In this document: piece by piece, positions 46,732 through 53,549 of the stretch | Layout: each line of letters opens with the position of its first letter | Numbering within the stretch: the first letter of the stretch is position 1 | Origin: Branchinecta lynchi | Taxonomy: Eukaryota > Arthropoda > Branchiopoda > Anostraca > Branchinectidae | Direction: 5' to 3' | Length of the DNA: 64,000 nucleotides | Assembly: GCA_023053575.1 (NCBI GenBank) | Contig: JAKZAP010000021.1 | Coordinates: 18,228,212-18,292,211, forward strand | Translations under genes and position numbers: made by a program | Notes under the pieces: model-generated | Seen by the model: only the letters and a program-made list of their open reading frames with translations | The model's database searches: none | Told to the model about the DNA's origin: nothing

Positions 46732-47409
46732 ATGAATGAAAAGGCTCCAATCAAAGTCTATGACTTTAGTGAAAAGAACACTTATCAGAATAAGCACGAC
46801 CTTGCACCTCAGTGGCCATTTAGACTCTTAATTTGTGGTAGTTCTGGAACAGGGAAAACAAACCTTCTTTTGAATTTAATTTATGACTATCTTTGTTTCA
46901 ACCGAATATACTTGTATGCTAAAGATCTTGAAGAAGATAAATATCAAGACCTTATAACCAATTTGACCACTTTGGAGTCACAATGCAAATCGAAAGTCTT
47001 AACAGTAAGTAACAATCTTGATGATATTGTCGATGTTGACGACTTAGACCCTGAGTACCAAAACTTGATTATCTTTGATGATTTTGTTACTGAAAAAGAC
47101 CAGAAGAAAATAGAAGACTTATTCATAAGAGGAAGAAAGAAAAATGCCTCAATTATTTACTTGTCTCAAAGCTATCATAAAACGCCAAAGGTGGTAAGGC
47201 TCCAGTGCAATTATTTTGCATTCTTTCAGTGTTCTAATCCAAAAGAAGTAAAATTAATAAGACAAAGCCATGTATCCAGTATAGACGATGAAAAATTTCT
47301 CAAACAATTCGAGACTGCAACCAAGGGCTACGGTTTTTTCTTCATAGATTTAAAAATAAAAGATAAAACCCTTAAGTACAGGAAAAACTTTGAAAAATTT
47401 ACCGGATAA
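46732..47409 (+). CDS. FtsK/HerA-type genome-packaging ATPase
   Basis: 225 residues. Walker A GSSGTGKT at 36-43, Walker B LIIFDDF at 112-118 with two adjacent acidic residues, and a sensor-like stretch ASIIYLSQSYHKTPKVVR at about 139-156 with the conserved Gln. This is the A32-like packaging ATPase found in nearly all Polintons, virophages and large DNA viruses with double-jelly-roll capsids; it is thought to pump the genome into the empty capsid. The length is usual for Polintons. The start lies in CCTAAATAAATG; a second ATG follows one codon later. Confidence 0.95.
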   Translation: MNEKAPIKVYDFSEKNTYQNKHDLAPQWPFRLLICGSSGTGKTNLLLNLIYDYLCFNRIYLYAKDLEEDKYQDLITNLTTLESQCKSKVLTVSNNLDDIVDVDDLDPEYQNLIIFDDFVTEKDQKKIEDLFIRGRKKNASIIYLSQSYHKTPKVVRLQCNYFAFFQCSNPKEVKLIRQSHVSSIDDEKFLKQFETATKGYGFFFIDLKIKDKTLKYRKNFEKFTG

Positions 47410-47425
47410 TTTATTTCTATAATAA

Positions 47426-48049
47426 ATGAATAAATTTGGTAGTGTTGGAAAAAAGGTTAGTAACGAATCGAATGAAAAGAGAGTTACTGATGACAACGGT
47501 AATATTAACCTACAAGGTAAGAGAATTATTATGTTAGGGGATGCGAAAGCTGACCAGGACGCTATTAGTTTCAGATCTATGACTATTATTTTGAATCAAT
47601 TTAAAGAAGAAATTACCGCACAACAAGTGGGGGCAAATCAGTACTTTAGCGAAGATATCAACAGATTAACTGCGATAGATGATTCTCCTGATAATTCGTT
47701 GGTAAGGAACAAAGATAAAGGGTTATTTGTAAAAGAAATAGTTCGAGTTAATGATAAAGAGATTAACGCTGAAAACAAGTTGATAACAAATGTTCAAAAC
47801 CCTAGAAACAAAAATGATGCTGTTAATTTAGCAACGTTAACTATGAATCTTTTAGATTATGACAAAAAGCTTCTTGGGCAACACACCCATAACGGTATAA
47901 TTGAAGGAAAGATTGCTGGTCAAAAAACTCGTATCGATAATATTGAAAGAGCAGTAGTAAATATTTTAAAAAGGCTTCTAGAGCTAGAGCTAAAACCTGT
48001 TGACAAACCATTCGTTACCAGAATAGAAAAAATTATGGCTGGTAAATAA
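47426..48049 (+). CDS. fibre-like virion protein (inferred)
   Basis: 207 residues. Two similar modules, QGKRIIMLGDAKADQDAISF at about 32-51 and ENKLITNVQNPRNKNDAVNL near 114-133, follow the pattern NKxIxNVxxPxxxxDAVxxxxL, common where a shaft joins the next segment in phage and viral fibres. The C-terminal part is a long heptad-like helix (KTRIDNIERAVVNILKRLLELEL), suggesting a trimeric coiled coil. A role as a spike or fibre is inferred from these features and from the position among capsid genes. It starts in TTCTATAATAAATG, 17 bp after the ATPase stop. Confidence 0.6.
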   Translation: MNKFGSVGKKVSNESNEKRVTDDNGNINLQGKRIIMLGDAKADQDAISFRSMTIILNQFKEEITAQQVGANQYFSEDINRLTAIDDSPDNSLVRNKDKGLFVKEIVRVNDKEINAENKLITNVQNPRNKNDAVNLATLTMNLLDYDKKLLGQHTHNGIIEGKIAGQKTRIDNIERAVVNILKRLLELELKPVDKPFVTRIEKIMAGK

Positions 48050-48067
48050 ATTTTATAAGATAAATTA

Positions 48068-48082
48068 ATTCCCTAATAAATG
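48068..48082 (+). promoter_or_regulatory. start-codon-overlapping motif CTAATAAATG (best example)
   Basis: TTCCCTAATAAATGG spans the start of the core-like protein gene. The same pyrimidine-CTAATAAATG pattern overlaps the starts at 41154(-), 42447, 46732, 47426, 49116, 51036 and 53583, with looser TATAAATG forms at 42146(-), 50202, 51791 and 52178. It is absent before the protease and integrase frames. It could be a core promoter, as TAAATG is for late poxvirus genes, or a translation-start context. Which one is not shown by sequence alone. Confidence 0.7.
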
Positions 48083-48730
48083 GTTGAAACAATGGAGTAT
48101 ACAGTTTATTTGTCAAAGCTTCAGAAAGGAAAGCTGAAGAAATGCTTTGGTGCTAAACAAAAATGTCAGATACGTGTTAGTCATAGTAGACAAAATGAAC
48201 GAGAACCAGTTAAGTTACTTTTAAGTAAACGACAAATTGATAAAATTGAAACATGTAAAATGAATAATAAGGGCTGTGATATTGATGTATCATACAAACA
48301 GATGAAAGAAGCGATTCAAAAGGGTGGATTACTTCCATTTTTAATACCGCTAGCAATTACCCTTGGTAAGGCAGCTTTAACAAGTGGTGCTGCTGCTTTG
48401 GGTACATTCGCTGGTAAGAAAATTATGGATAAAATGACCAACACAGGTGGAGCGCTAAAACTTCCTGGAACACAAAAAGTTGTGGGTAATGGGTTACTTC
48501 GGAAGGAAACCGATGATGTCAACATAGGTGGAGCGCTTAAACTTCCTGGAACACAAAAAGTTGTGGGTAATGGGGTACGTGGAAGGCCTAGGAAGGAAAA
48601 AAACGATGATGTCAACATAGGTGGAGCGCTTACACTCCCTGGAACACAAAAAGTTGTCGGTAATGGGGTACGTGGAAGGCCTAGGAAGTCAAAAAACGGG
48701 GACATCAAAAAAGAAGCAAAAGTAAAGTAG
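48080..48730 (+). CDS. AT-hook core-like virion protein with three internal repeats
   Basis: 216 residues. N-terminal region ~1-80 is mixed alpha/beta with many Lys, a region also seen in other Polinton proteins. A hydrophobic segment at 83-113 (LLPFLIPLAITLGKAAL...) follows. Then come three copies of GGALKLPGTQKVVGNG (123-138, 150-165, 181-196), the last two each followed by VRGRPRK, a classic AT-hook (R-G-R-P). Segment order resembles small adenovirus-like core/minor proteins. The frame ends at TAG 48728, but an in-frame slippery A AAA AAC at 48691-48697 could send ribosomes into the protease frame. Sites like VVGN|G and NIGG|A in each repeat resemble adenain targets. Confidence 0.75.
   Translation: MVETMEYTVYLSKLQKGKLKKCFGAKQKCQIRVSHSRQNEREPVKLLLSKRQIDKIETCKMNNKGCDIDVSYKQMKEAIQKGGLLPFLIPLAITLGKAALTSGAAALGTFAGKKIMDKMTNTGGALKLPGTQKVVGNGLLRKETDDVNIGGALKLPGTQKVVGNGVRGRPRKEKNDDVNIGGALTLPGTQKVVGNGVRGRPRKSKNGDIKKEAKVK
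48454..48700 (+). repeat. three direct repeats in the core-like gene (~90 bp)
   Basis: GGTGGAGCGCTAAAACTTCC and its variants recur at about 48445, 48529 and 48621, each with CCTGGAACACAAAAAGTTGT. The DNA identity between units is high, so the expansion is recent. Confidence 0.9.
48691..48697 (+). promoter_or_regulatory. candidate -1 frameshift site A AAA AAC
   Basis: The heptamer is in the correct register: zero-frame codons AAA (48692) and AAC (48695). The -1 frame has a stop at 48682-48684, just before the heptamer, and is then open through the whole protease. No strong stimulatory stem is obvious within 30 nt downstream. An ancestral indel is the main alternative. Confidence 0.55.
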
Positions 48731-48753
48731 GACCTCTAACTAATTTTGATATT

Positions 48754-49098
48754 ATGGATGCATTAGGGAGTATACCACAGTTTCGAGGTGTTTTCTCTTT
48801 AGATACGCTACCCAAACATATAAACGATTCGGAATGTGGTGTAATCAACTATGACAAACGTGGAATGCCTGGAACACATTGGGTTGCCTATTGTAATCTA
48901 CCTGAATCCCCCTATGTCGAATTTTTCGATTCTTTCGGTATTCCTCCAGGAAAAGAAATAGTTAAATATCTAAAAACTTCAAAGAAAAAAATAGCTTATG
49001 AAAATCTTGCTGTTCAAAATATAGATGAATTAAACTGTGGACTTCACTGTATTTCCTACATTAAGCGCAAAATGAAGTTGGTAGCTTTTCGTTTATAA
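48754..49098 (+). CDS. PRO: adenain-type cysteine protease
   Basis: 114 residues from the first AUG, but the frame is open back to 48685 and the residues just upstream (GPLTNFDI) look like conserved protease N-terminus, so the true product is probably longer. Catalytic His in GTHWVAYC (~residue 45), acidic partner in VEFFDSF (~58-64), Cys in NCGLHCISYI (~100). Family members mature virion proteins in adenoviruses and double-jelly-roll elements. The upstream AUG lacks the start motif seen at other genes. The C-terminus (KRKMKLVAFRL) is short for the family, perhaps slightly truncated. Confidence 0.85.
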   Translation: MDALGSIPQFRGVFSLDTLPKHINDSECGVINYDKRGMPGTHWVAYCNLPESPYVEFFDSFGIPPGKEIVKYLKTSKKKIAYENLAVQNIDELNCGLHCISYIKRKMKLVAFRL

Positions 49099-49115
49099 AA
49101 ATTGTTTTCTAATAA

Positions 49116-49283
49116 ATGGAGATTTATTGTATGAAATGTAAAAAGAGCACTGACACTGAATCAATGTTTAAGGCAGTGTCACAAAAAAATAATGTTCCAA
49201 TGCTGAAAGGGAATTGTGTTATTTGCGGATCGAGGAAAAATCGCTTTTTAAAAAAAACCTCGACGCAGAAAAAGATATATTAA
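49116..49283 (+). CDS. C4 zinc-ribbon mini-protein (DUF5679-like)
   Basis: 55 residues. MEIYCMKCKKSTDT, then MLKGNCVICGSRKNRF: two CxxC knuckles about 28 residues apart, with the KG.C..CG..K..F ending typical of the small DUF5679 zinc ribbons found in Polintons and related viruses. It starts in TTTTCTAATAAATGG, 15 bp after the protease stop. Its end overlaps the integrase frame by about 70 bp. The run of eight A at 49250-49257 holds a slippery A AAA AAA in the correct register, so this may be the N-terminal part of a zinc-ribbon-integrase product. Confidence 0.75.
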   Translation: MEIYCMKCKKSTDTESMFKAVSQKNNVPMLKGNCVICGSRKNRFLKKTSTQKKIY

Positions 49284-50185
49284 AGACGTATTATTCTAAT
49301 TATTCAGGTGTTGATGATATTCACAGAAAATTAAAAGAAAATGGAGTGAACGTGTCTAAAGATACAATAAAAAATGTGTTGCAAAATGAGAATGTGTATA
49401 CGTTACACAAACCTTCCTATCATAACTTTGAAAGGAGGCGAGTGTATGTTCACTATGTTGATGAGCAATGGCAAGCTGATTTAGTTGACATGCAGAAATA
49501 TAAAAAAGAAAATAATAAAACAAATTACATTTTAACTGTTATTGATTGCTTTAGTAAATATGCTTGGTGTATCCCTCTGAAAGACAAAACGGGTGCTGAA
49601 ATAATAAAAGCATTCAGTGTTATATTTAAAGAAAGAATTCCTAAGAAACTACAAACTGATAAAGGTAAAGAATTTGTGATGAGAAATGTTCAAACTTTTT
49701 TGAAAAATAACGGCATACACTGGTTTGCATCTGAAAGCGAATTGAAAGCGCAAATCGTTGAACGGTTCAATAGAACGCTAAAAGAAAAGCTATGGAAATA
49801 TTTCACTCACAATAGCACTACTAATTGGATTGATATTTTACCTTTATTTGTGAGTAATTATAATAACTCGTACCACCGTTCAATACAAATGAAACCAGTT
49901 GATGCTAGTAAAAAGGTTAATCAGAAAAAGGTTTTTAGTGCTCTGTTTCCTCCAGTAGATGACTACAAAATCACAGGAAACGTCAAAGTAGGGGATTTAG
50001 TCAGAATTAAAAAAGAAAAAAGTATTTTCGATAAAGGATATTTACCTAATTATACGGATGAAGTATTTCAGATAGCAACCATCAGACCTACCATTCCCAT
50101 TACTTATGAAATATCTGACAAAAGTGGGGAATTAATTCAAGGAGGGTTTTATGAAAAAGAACTTTCAAAATTTATTATGAAATAA
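49214..50185 (+). CDS. INT: DDE integrase (retroviral-like, Polinton)
   Basis: About 323 residues from the frame opening. There is no AUG in this frame between its upstream stop (49190) and codon 93 (49490), which is already inside the catalytic core. A helical N-terminal part (~20-70) leads to the core: WQADLVDM (D89), LQTDKGKEF (D149) and QIVERFNRTLK (E183). C-terminal region GDLVRIKKEK...GYLPNYTDEVFQI...GGFYEKEL is the SH3-like tail usual for Polinton integrases. It inserts the element and makes the 6-bp duplication. Expression most simply requires a -1 shift at 49250 from the zinc-ribbon frame, a non-AUG start, or splicing. The alternative is a one-base slip in the A8 run. Confidence 0.92.
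   Translation: MCYLRIEEKSLFKKNLDAEKDILKTYYSNYSGVDDIHRKLKENGVNVSKDTIKNVLQNENVYTLHKPSYHNFERRRVYVHYVDEQWQADLVDMQKYKKENNKTNYILTVIDCFSKYAWCIPLKDKTGAEIIKAFSVIFKERIPKKLQTDKGKEFVMRNVQTFLKNNGIHWFASESELKAQIVERFNRTLKEKLWKYFTHNSTTNWIDILPLFVSNYNNSYHRSIQMKPVDASKKVNQKKVFSALFPPVDDYKITGNVKVGDLVRIKKEKSIFDKGYLPNYTDEVFQIATIRPTIPITYEISDKSGELIQGGFYEKELSKFIMK
49250..49256 (+). promoter_or_regulatory. candidate -1 frameshift site A AAA AAA
   Basis: Within TTTTTAAAAAAAACC. Zero-frame (zinc-ribbon) codons are AAA at 49251 and 49254. A -1 slip enters the integrase frame. Homopolymer length error or mutation is a real alternative here. Confidence 0.5.
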
Positions 50186-50201
50186 AATTACTTGTATATA
50201 A

Positions 50202-51032
50202 ATGGATTCAAGACGCTTGAGTGATATGTTATCGGATATAGTGAAGAACAGAGAAGTTCAGAGAAGAAAGGTTCAACAAAATGAGATGGAGAAGGCAGGA
50301 TTTCGGGAATATGCTTCAGAATTAAACGCTCCAGTTATTATAGCACAAAAAGAAAACACTAAAGATACCATCAAAAAATTACAAGAGAACGCTGAAACGA
50401 TAATTAATAAACTACTTGAAGGTGATAATAATTCAAGAAGACGGTTTATCAGATTAGGTGATACATTTAAAACAGCTTTACAGACCACTACTTCAGAGGA
50501 ATCGAGTCGAGCTCCCACTCATGCGATAGAACCCAATCTAGAACAACCATATGACGTAAATCTAAACTTAAATATTGATGTGGAATTATTAAATCAAATT
50601 AATTTAAAATATAAAGATGACTGGAATGGTACCGATAATTATTTTAAAATGCCTCATTATTACCTTAAGCATCATAACGAAATAGATGGGGCTCTGAATT
50701 ATTTAACATCTATAAGTCAAAGTTATGGTGGTCTGAAAAGTAAAAGTTATAGTTCTAGTAAGTATGATCAAATTATTTTATTTATACAAGACTATAAGGA
50801 TAGATTAAAAAAAATTCAATCTAGTATACCCTTTATCAGACAACAAGGAACTGGAATATTTATGAATTGTGATGAAATGATTTCAAAACTATACACTTTG
50901 ATAGGTAGCAGAGTAAACGGAAATACATCTGACGAGGTGAGAAATGAAGCTATTGATATTTTGGATTCGTTAATGCGAAATAAATTTCTTACGAAGAGAT
51001 ATTACAATTCAATATATAAAAAATATTTCTAA
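50202..51032 (+). CDS. conserved Polinton virion-associated protein, unknown function
   Basis: 276 residues. A helical, charged N-terminus (SDMLSDIVKNREVQRRKVQQ) leads to a linker and then a C-terminal region ~180-276: YDQIILFIQDYKDRLKKIQS, GTGIFMNCDEMISKLYTLIGS, and a final LTKRYYNSIYKKYF. The GxGIFxNxxEMxxKL..L.GS pattern just upstream of the capsid genes recurs in animal Polintons. Function unknown; position between integrase and penton suggests a structural or assembly role. Start in CTTGTATATAAATGG; the stop is 3 bp before the penton gene. Confidence 0.65.
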   Translation: MDSRRLSDMLSDIVKNREVQRRKVQQNEMEKAGFREYASELNAPVIIAQKENTKDTIKKLQENAETIINKLLEGDNNSRRRFIRLGDTFKTALQTTTSEESSRAPTHAIEPNLEQPYDVNLNLNIDVELLNQINLKYKDDWNGTDNYFKMPHYYLKHHNEIDGALNYLTSISQSYGGLKSKSYSSSKYDQIILFIQDYKDRLKKIQSSIPFIRQQGTGIFMNCDEMISKLYTLIGSRVNGNTSDEVRNEAIDILDSLMRNKFLTKRYYNSIYKKYF

Positions 51033-51035
51033 TAA

Positions 51036-51758
51036 ATGGTGTTGTTAAACATTGAAGGTAATGAAAGTATCATTGATATAACATTTAGTCAACCAATCGA
51101 ATTGAATCGTAATTGGGGTTATGAAATAGGTTTGAATCAGTGTACTTTGTGGTATTCATGGCATAATATAAGTGATAAATTTGGAAATAATACATTTCAA
51201 TACAGGAAAGGTGAAGATAATAATGCAACAGAATGGATGAATGTTACTATTCCTAATGGGATGTATAACGATGATTGTTTGAATTATTTTTTGTGTCAGT
51301 ATTTTGATACCCCAAAAGACAAATGTCCTATTGTAATTTCATCCAATCCAGCATCTATGAGATTTGTCATACTATTACAAGAAAAATATGTGTTTAGATT
51401 TAATAGTGACTTGTGTCAGATTTTAGGATTTGAGAAGGATAGTGAGATATCTAAGAAAATCAATGAAGGTACAAAGCTTCCTAATATAACAAGAAGCGTT
51501 GATAAAATACAAATTCACTGCTCTCTTGTAAACAGTTCTATCGTAAACAAAAGTAAATCAGATGTCATTTGGACATTTGTTCCTAATACAGAACCGGGTT
51601 GTCAAATTGTTGAGAATCCTAGACAATTAATCTACCTTCCTATTAATACAAAAGACTTTATTTACTCCTTGAGAATGACAATTACTGATCAGTTGGGAAG
51701 ACCTATCGATTTGAATGGTGATAACGTTCGATACGTGCTGCATTTAAGAAAAGCTTAA
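51036..51758 (+). CDS. penton-like minor capsid protein
   Basis: 240 residues with typical Polinton minor-capsid blocks: YEIGLNQCTLWYSWHNIS (~29-46), TIPNGMYNDDCLNYFLCQ (~70-87), FNSDLCQILGF (~122-132), YLPINTKDFIYSLRMTITDQ (~202-221) and PIDLNGDNVRYVLHLR at the C-terminus. The family is a single jelly-roll that fills the fivefold vertices. Start in TTTCTAATAAATGG; it overlaps nothing and follows the preceding stop by only 3 bp, so the start motif lies within the previous gene's last codons. Confidence 0.9.
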   Translation: MVLLNIEGNESIIDITFSQPIELNRNWGYEIGLNQCTLWYSWHNISDKFGNNTFQYRKGEDNNATEWMNVTIPNGMYNDDCLNYFLCQYFDTPKDKCPIVISSNPASMRFVILLQEKYVFRFNSDLCQILGFEKDSEISKKINEGTKLPNITRSVDKIQIHCSLVNSSIVNKSKSDVIWTFVPNTEPGCQIVENPRQLIYLPINTKDFIYSLRMTITDQLGRPIDLNGDNVRYVLHLRKA

Positions 51759-51790
51759 AGGATTAGTGAAATAAAATTATTTACCTATAA

Positions 51791-52147
51791 ATGTTGATTA
51801 ATAATAAGCGATTACTTTATAAAAGGCAGTATGGAAGTGGAATCGGTAGTGTATTCAAAAACATTGTTAATTCCCAGTTATTTCAAACGTCAGCAAAACA
51901 AATAAAAGATGGGGCTATGTCAATGTATAATAATATTATTAAACCGAGATTTGAGTTGTTGAAAAACAGAGCAATAGAATATGGGAAAGATCTGATCGAT
52001 GTAAACAAGAAGGAACTCATTGATGTAATTGGAAACAAAAAATCGATGAAGGATCTTATCGGTACAAATAAAAGGATTTTAAATCAAAGAAGTCAGGACT
52101 TGATCAAAACGTTAATGACTGGAAATGGATTAAAGATTCTGAAATAA
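51791..52147 (+). CDS. pVI-like minor virion protein (inferred)
   Basis: 118 residues, basic. YGSGIGSVFKNIVNSQLFQ near 15-33 is an amphipathic helix preceded by a Gly pair, like the membrane-active start of adenovirus pVI. The C-terminus has LMTGNGLKILK: MTGN|G fits the adenain consensus [MIL]xGx|G exactly and would release a six-residue tail. In adenovirus a pVI tail peptide activates the protease. Genes of this kind lie between penton and major capsid in many Polintons. The assignment rests on these features and position, not on long similarity. Start in TTACCTATAAATG. Confidence 0.6.
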   Translation: MLINNKRLLYKRQYGSGIGSVFKNIVNSQLFQTSAKQIKDGAMSMYNNIIKPRFELLKNRAIEYGKDLIDVNKKELIDVIGNKKSMKDLIGTNKRILNQRSQDLIKTLMTGNGLKILK

Positions 52148-52177
52148 GTTTTATTTAATAATTTCTTTCTTATATAA

Positions 52178-53545
52178 ATGTCAGTAAATAAAGTTATCAG
52201 TCCGCAATGGAACATATTTGACGAACCGCTTGTGGATGATACAGTGGTTAAATATGAATTTAAAGAAATTCGAGAAACAGATGTGAATGTATCTAATAAA
52301 TCAGAGTTTGAATTCGTAACAAAGAAATTAGATTCCTGGTTTTATCCAAGTGAAAGTTATCTTGATGTTAGTGTAAGAATAGTGAAAGAAAATGGAGATA
52401 ATATAGCTGCAACCGATATTGCTACTTTGACGAACAATGGATTTAATTTATTCAGTACCGCTGAATATGTAATAAACGATGAATCGGTTGAAAAAATTAA
52501 TCATGTTGGTATTACAACTACCGTTACAAAGTTGATTGAATACTCTGATGATTATTCTAGAAGTGCAGCAAGAAATCATTTCTGGTATAAGGATTATAAT
52601 CAAGGAAAAGAAATTAATCCTGTTATTGCTTCGTTTACTGCAGGGGCTGCAGGGGTTGCAGGGGTTGCAGCAGGGGGTGGAACAGTCAGGTTGACCAATA
52701 ATGATAATTATAATAAAGGATTTGAAAAAAGATATAACAGAACAAAGAGCAGTAAATTAGTAAATATGTATTTACCATTATCAGAACTGTTTGGATTCTT
52801 AAAAGGAAACAAACGATTCTTAAGAGGTGCATCGCATAAAATATTTCTAAGAAGAAATGATGATAACAACATGATTATAAGAAATGGAAATACTAATTTG
52901 AAAGTGGTCATCGAGTATTTATCCTGGAAGATCCCTATCGTAGCTCCTAGTATCGAAATGATGAGTAACTTAGAAAAGGGTCTTGCTAAGGACAGAAAGC
53001 ATAATCTGATGTGGGAAGCATGTAATACTTATAAAAGCGATGTTAGTCAGAATAAGGAACACACTTGGAAAGTTATATCTGAGAGAAACAATCCAACAAA
53101 AGTAGTTGTGATGCTACAGAAAAATGAAAAGCATAACAATCAATTAATGAATAATATGGTGTTTGATCATATGAATTTAACAGACATAGAACTTAGAATT
53201 AATGGGGATAAATATCCTGAAGAACCACTTAAATGTGATTTTAGCGATGATAAATGTAAATACTCAAATCTTTACAATAGGTTCATACATTTGGGTTATA
53301 AACAATTAGCATTTGATACCGGTAGTGTTGTTAGTATAGAAGAATTCAAAGAAGTATATCCACTATTCTGTTTCGATGTTTCCAAACACGAGTCAAATAT
53401 TTATAATGGAACAACTGCTGATATTGAAATAAGTTTAACGTTGAAAGATAATCAACCCGTACCATATAATGTTTACTGTGTTATATATTATGAAAGAAAA
53501 GCTACATTAGATATTATCAATAAAAATATGTATGTGAGTTTGTGA
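52178..53545 (+). CDS. MCP: double-jelly-roll major capsid protein
   Basis: 455 residues, near the usual Polinton MCP length. Recognisable blocks: FFxTKKLDSWFYPSESYL-like start (~46-62), YLPLSELFGFLKGNKRFLRG (~199-218), LKVVIEYLSWKIPIVAPS (~245-262) and a C-terminal VYPLFCFDVSKHE followed by a beta-strand NVYCVIYYERKATL. It forms the hexon-like trimers of the capsid. Residues about 157-173 are an odd Ala/Gly/Val run coded by GCAGGGGTT-type micro-repeats at 52641-52680, probably in a surface loop. Start in TTTCTTATATAAATG. It is the last gene before the right terminal repeat. Confidence 0.92.
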   Translation: MSVNKVISPQWNIFDEPLVDDTVVKYEFKEIRETDVNVSNKSEFEFVTKKLDSWFYPSESYLDVSVRIVKENGDNIAATDIATLTNNGFNLFSTAEYVINDESVEKINHVGITTTVTKLIEYSDDYSRSAARNHFWYKDYNQGKEINPVIASFTAGAAGVAGVAAGGGTVRLTNNDNYNKGFEKRYNRTKSSKLVNMYLPLSELFGFLKGNKRFLRGASHKIFLRRNDDNNMIIRNGNTNLKVVIEYLSWKIPIVAPSIEMMSNLEKGLAKDRKHNLMWEACNTYKSDVSQNKEHTWKVISERNNPTKVVVMLQKNEKHNNQLMNNMVFDHMNLTDIELRINGDKYPEEPLKCDFSDDKCKYSNLYNRFIHLGYKQLAFDTGSVVSIEEFKEVYPLFCFDVSKHESNIYNGTTADIEISLTLKDNQPVPYNVYCVIYYERKATLDIINKNMYVSL

Positions 53546-53549
53546 GCCT

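Noticed and set aside
48316..48708. 130-residue minus-strand open frame with repeats
   Set aside because: It is the antisense shadow of the repeats in the core-like virion gene.
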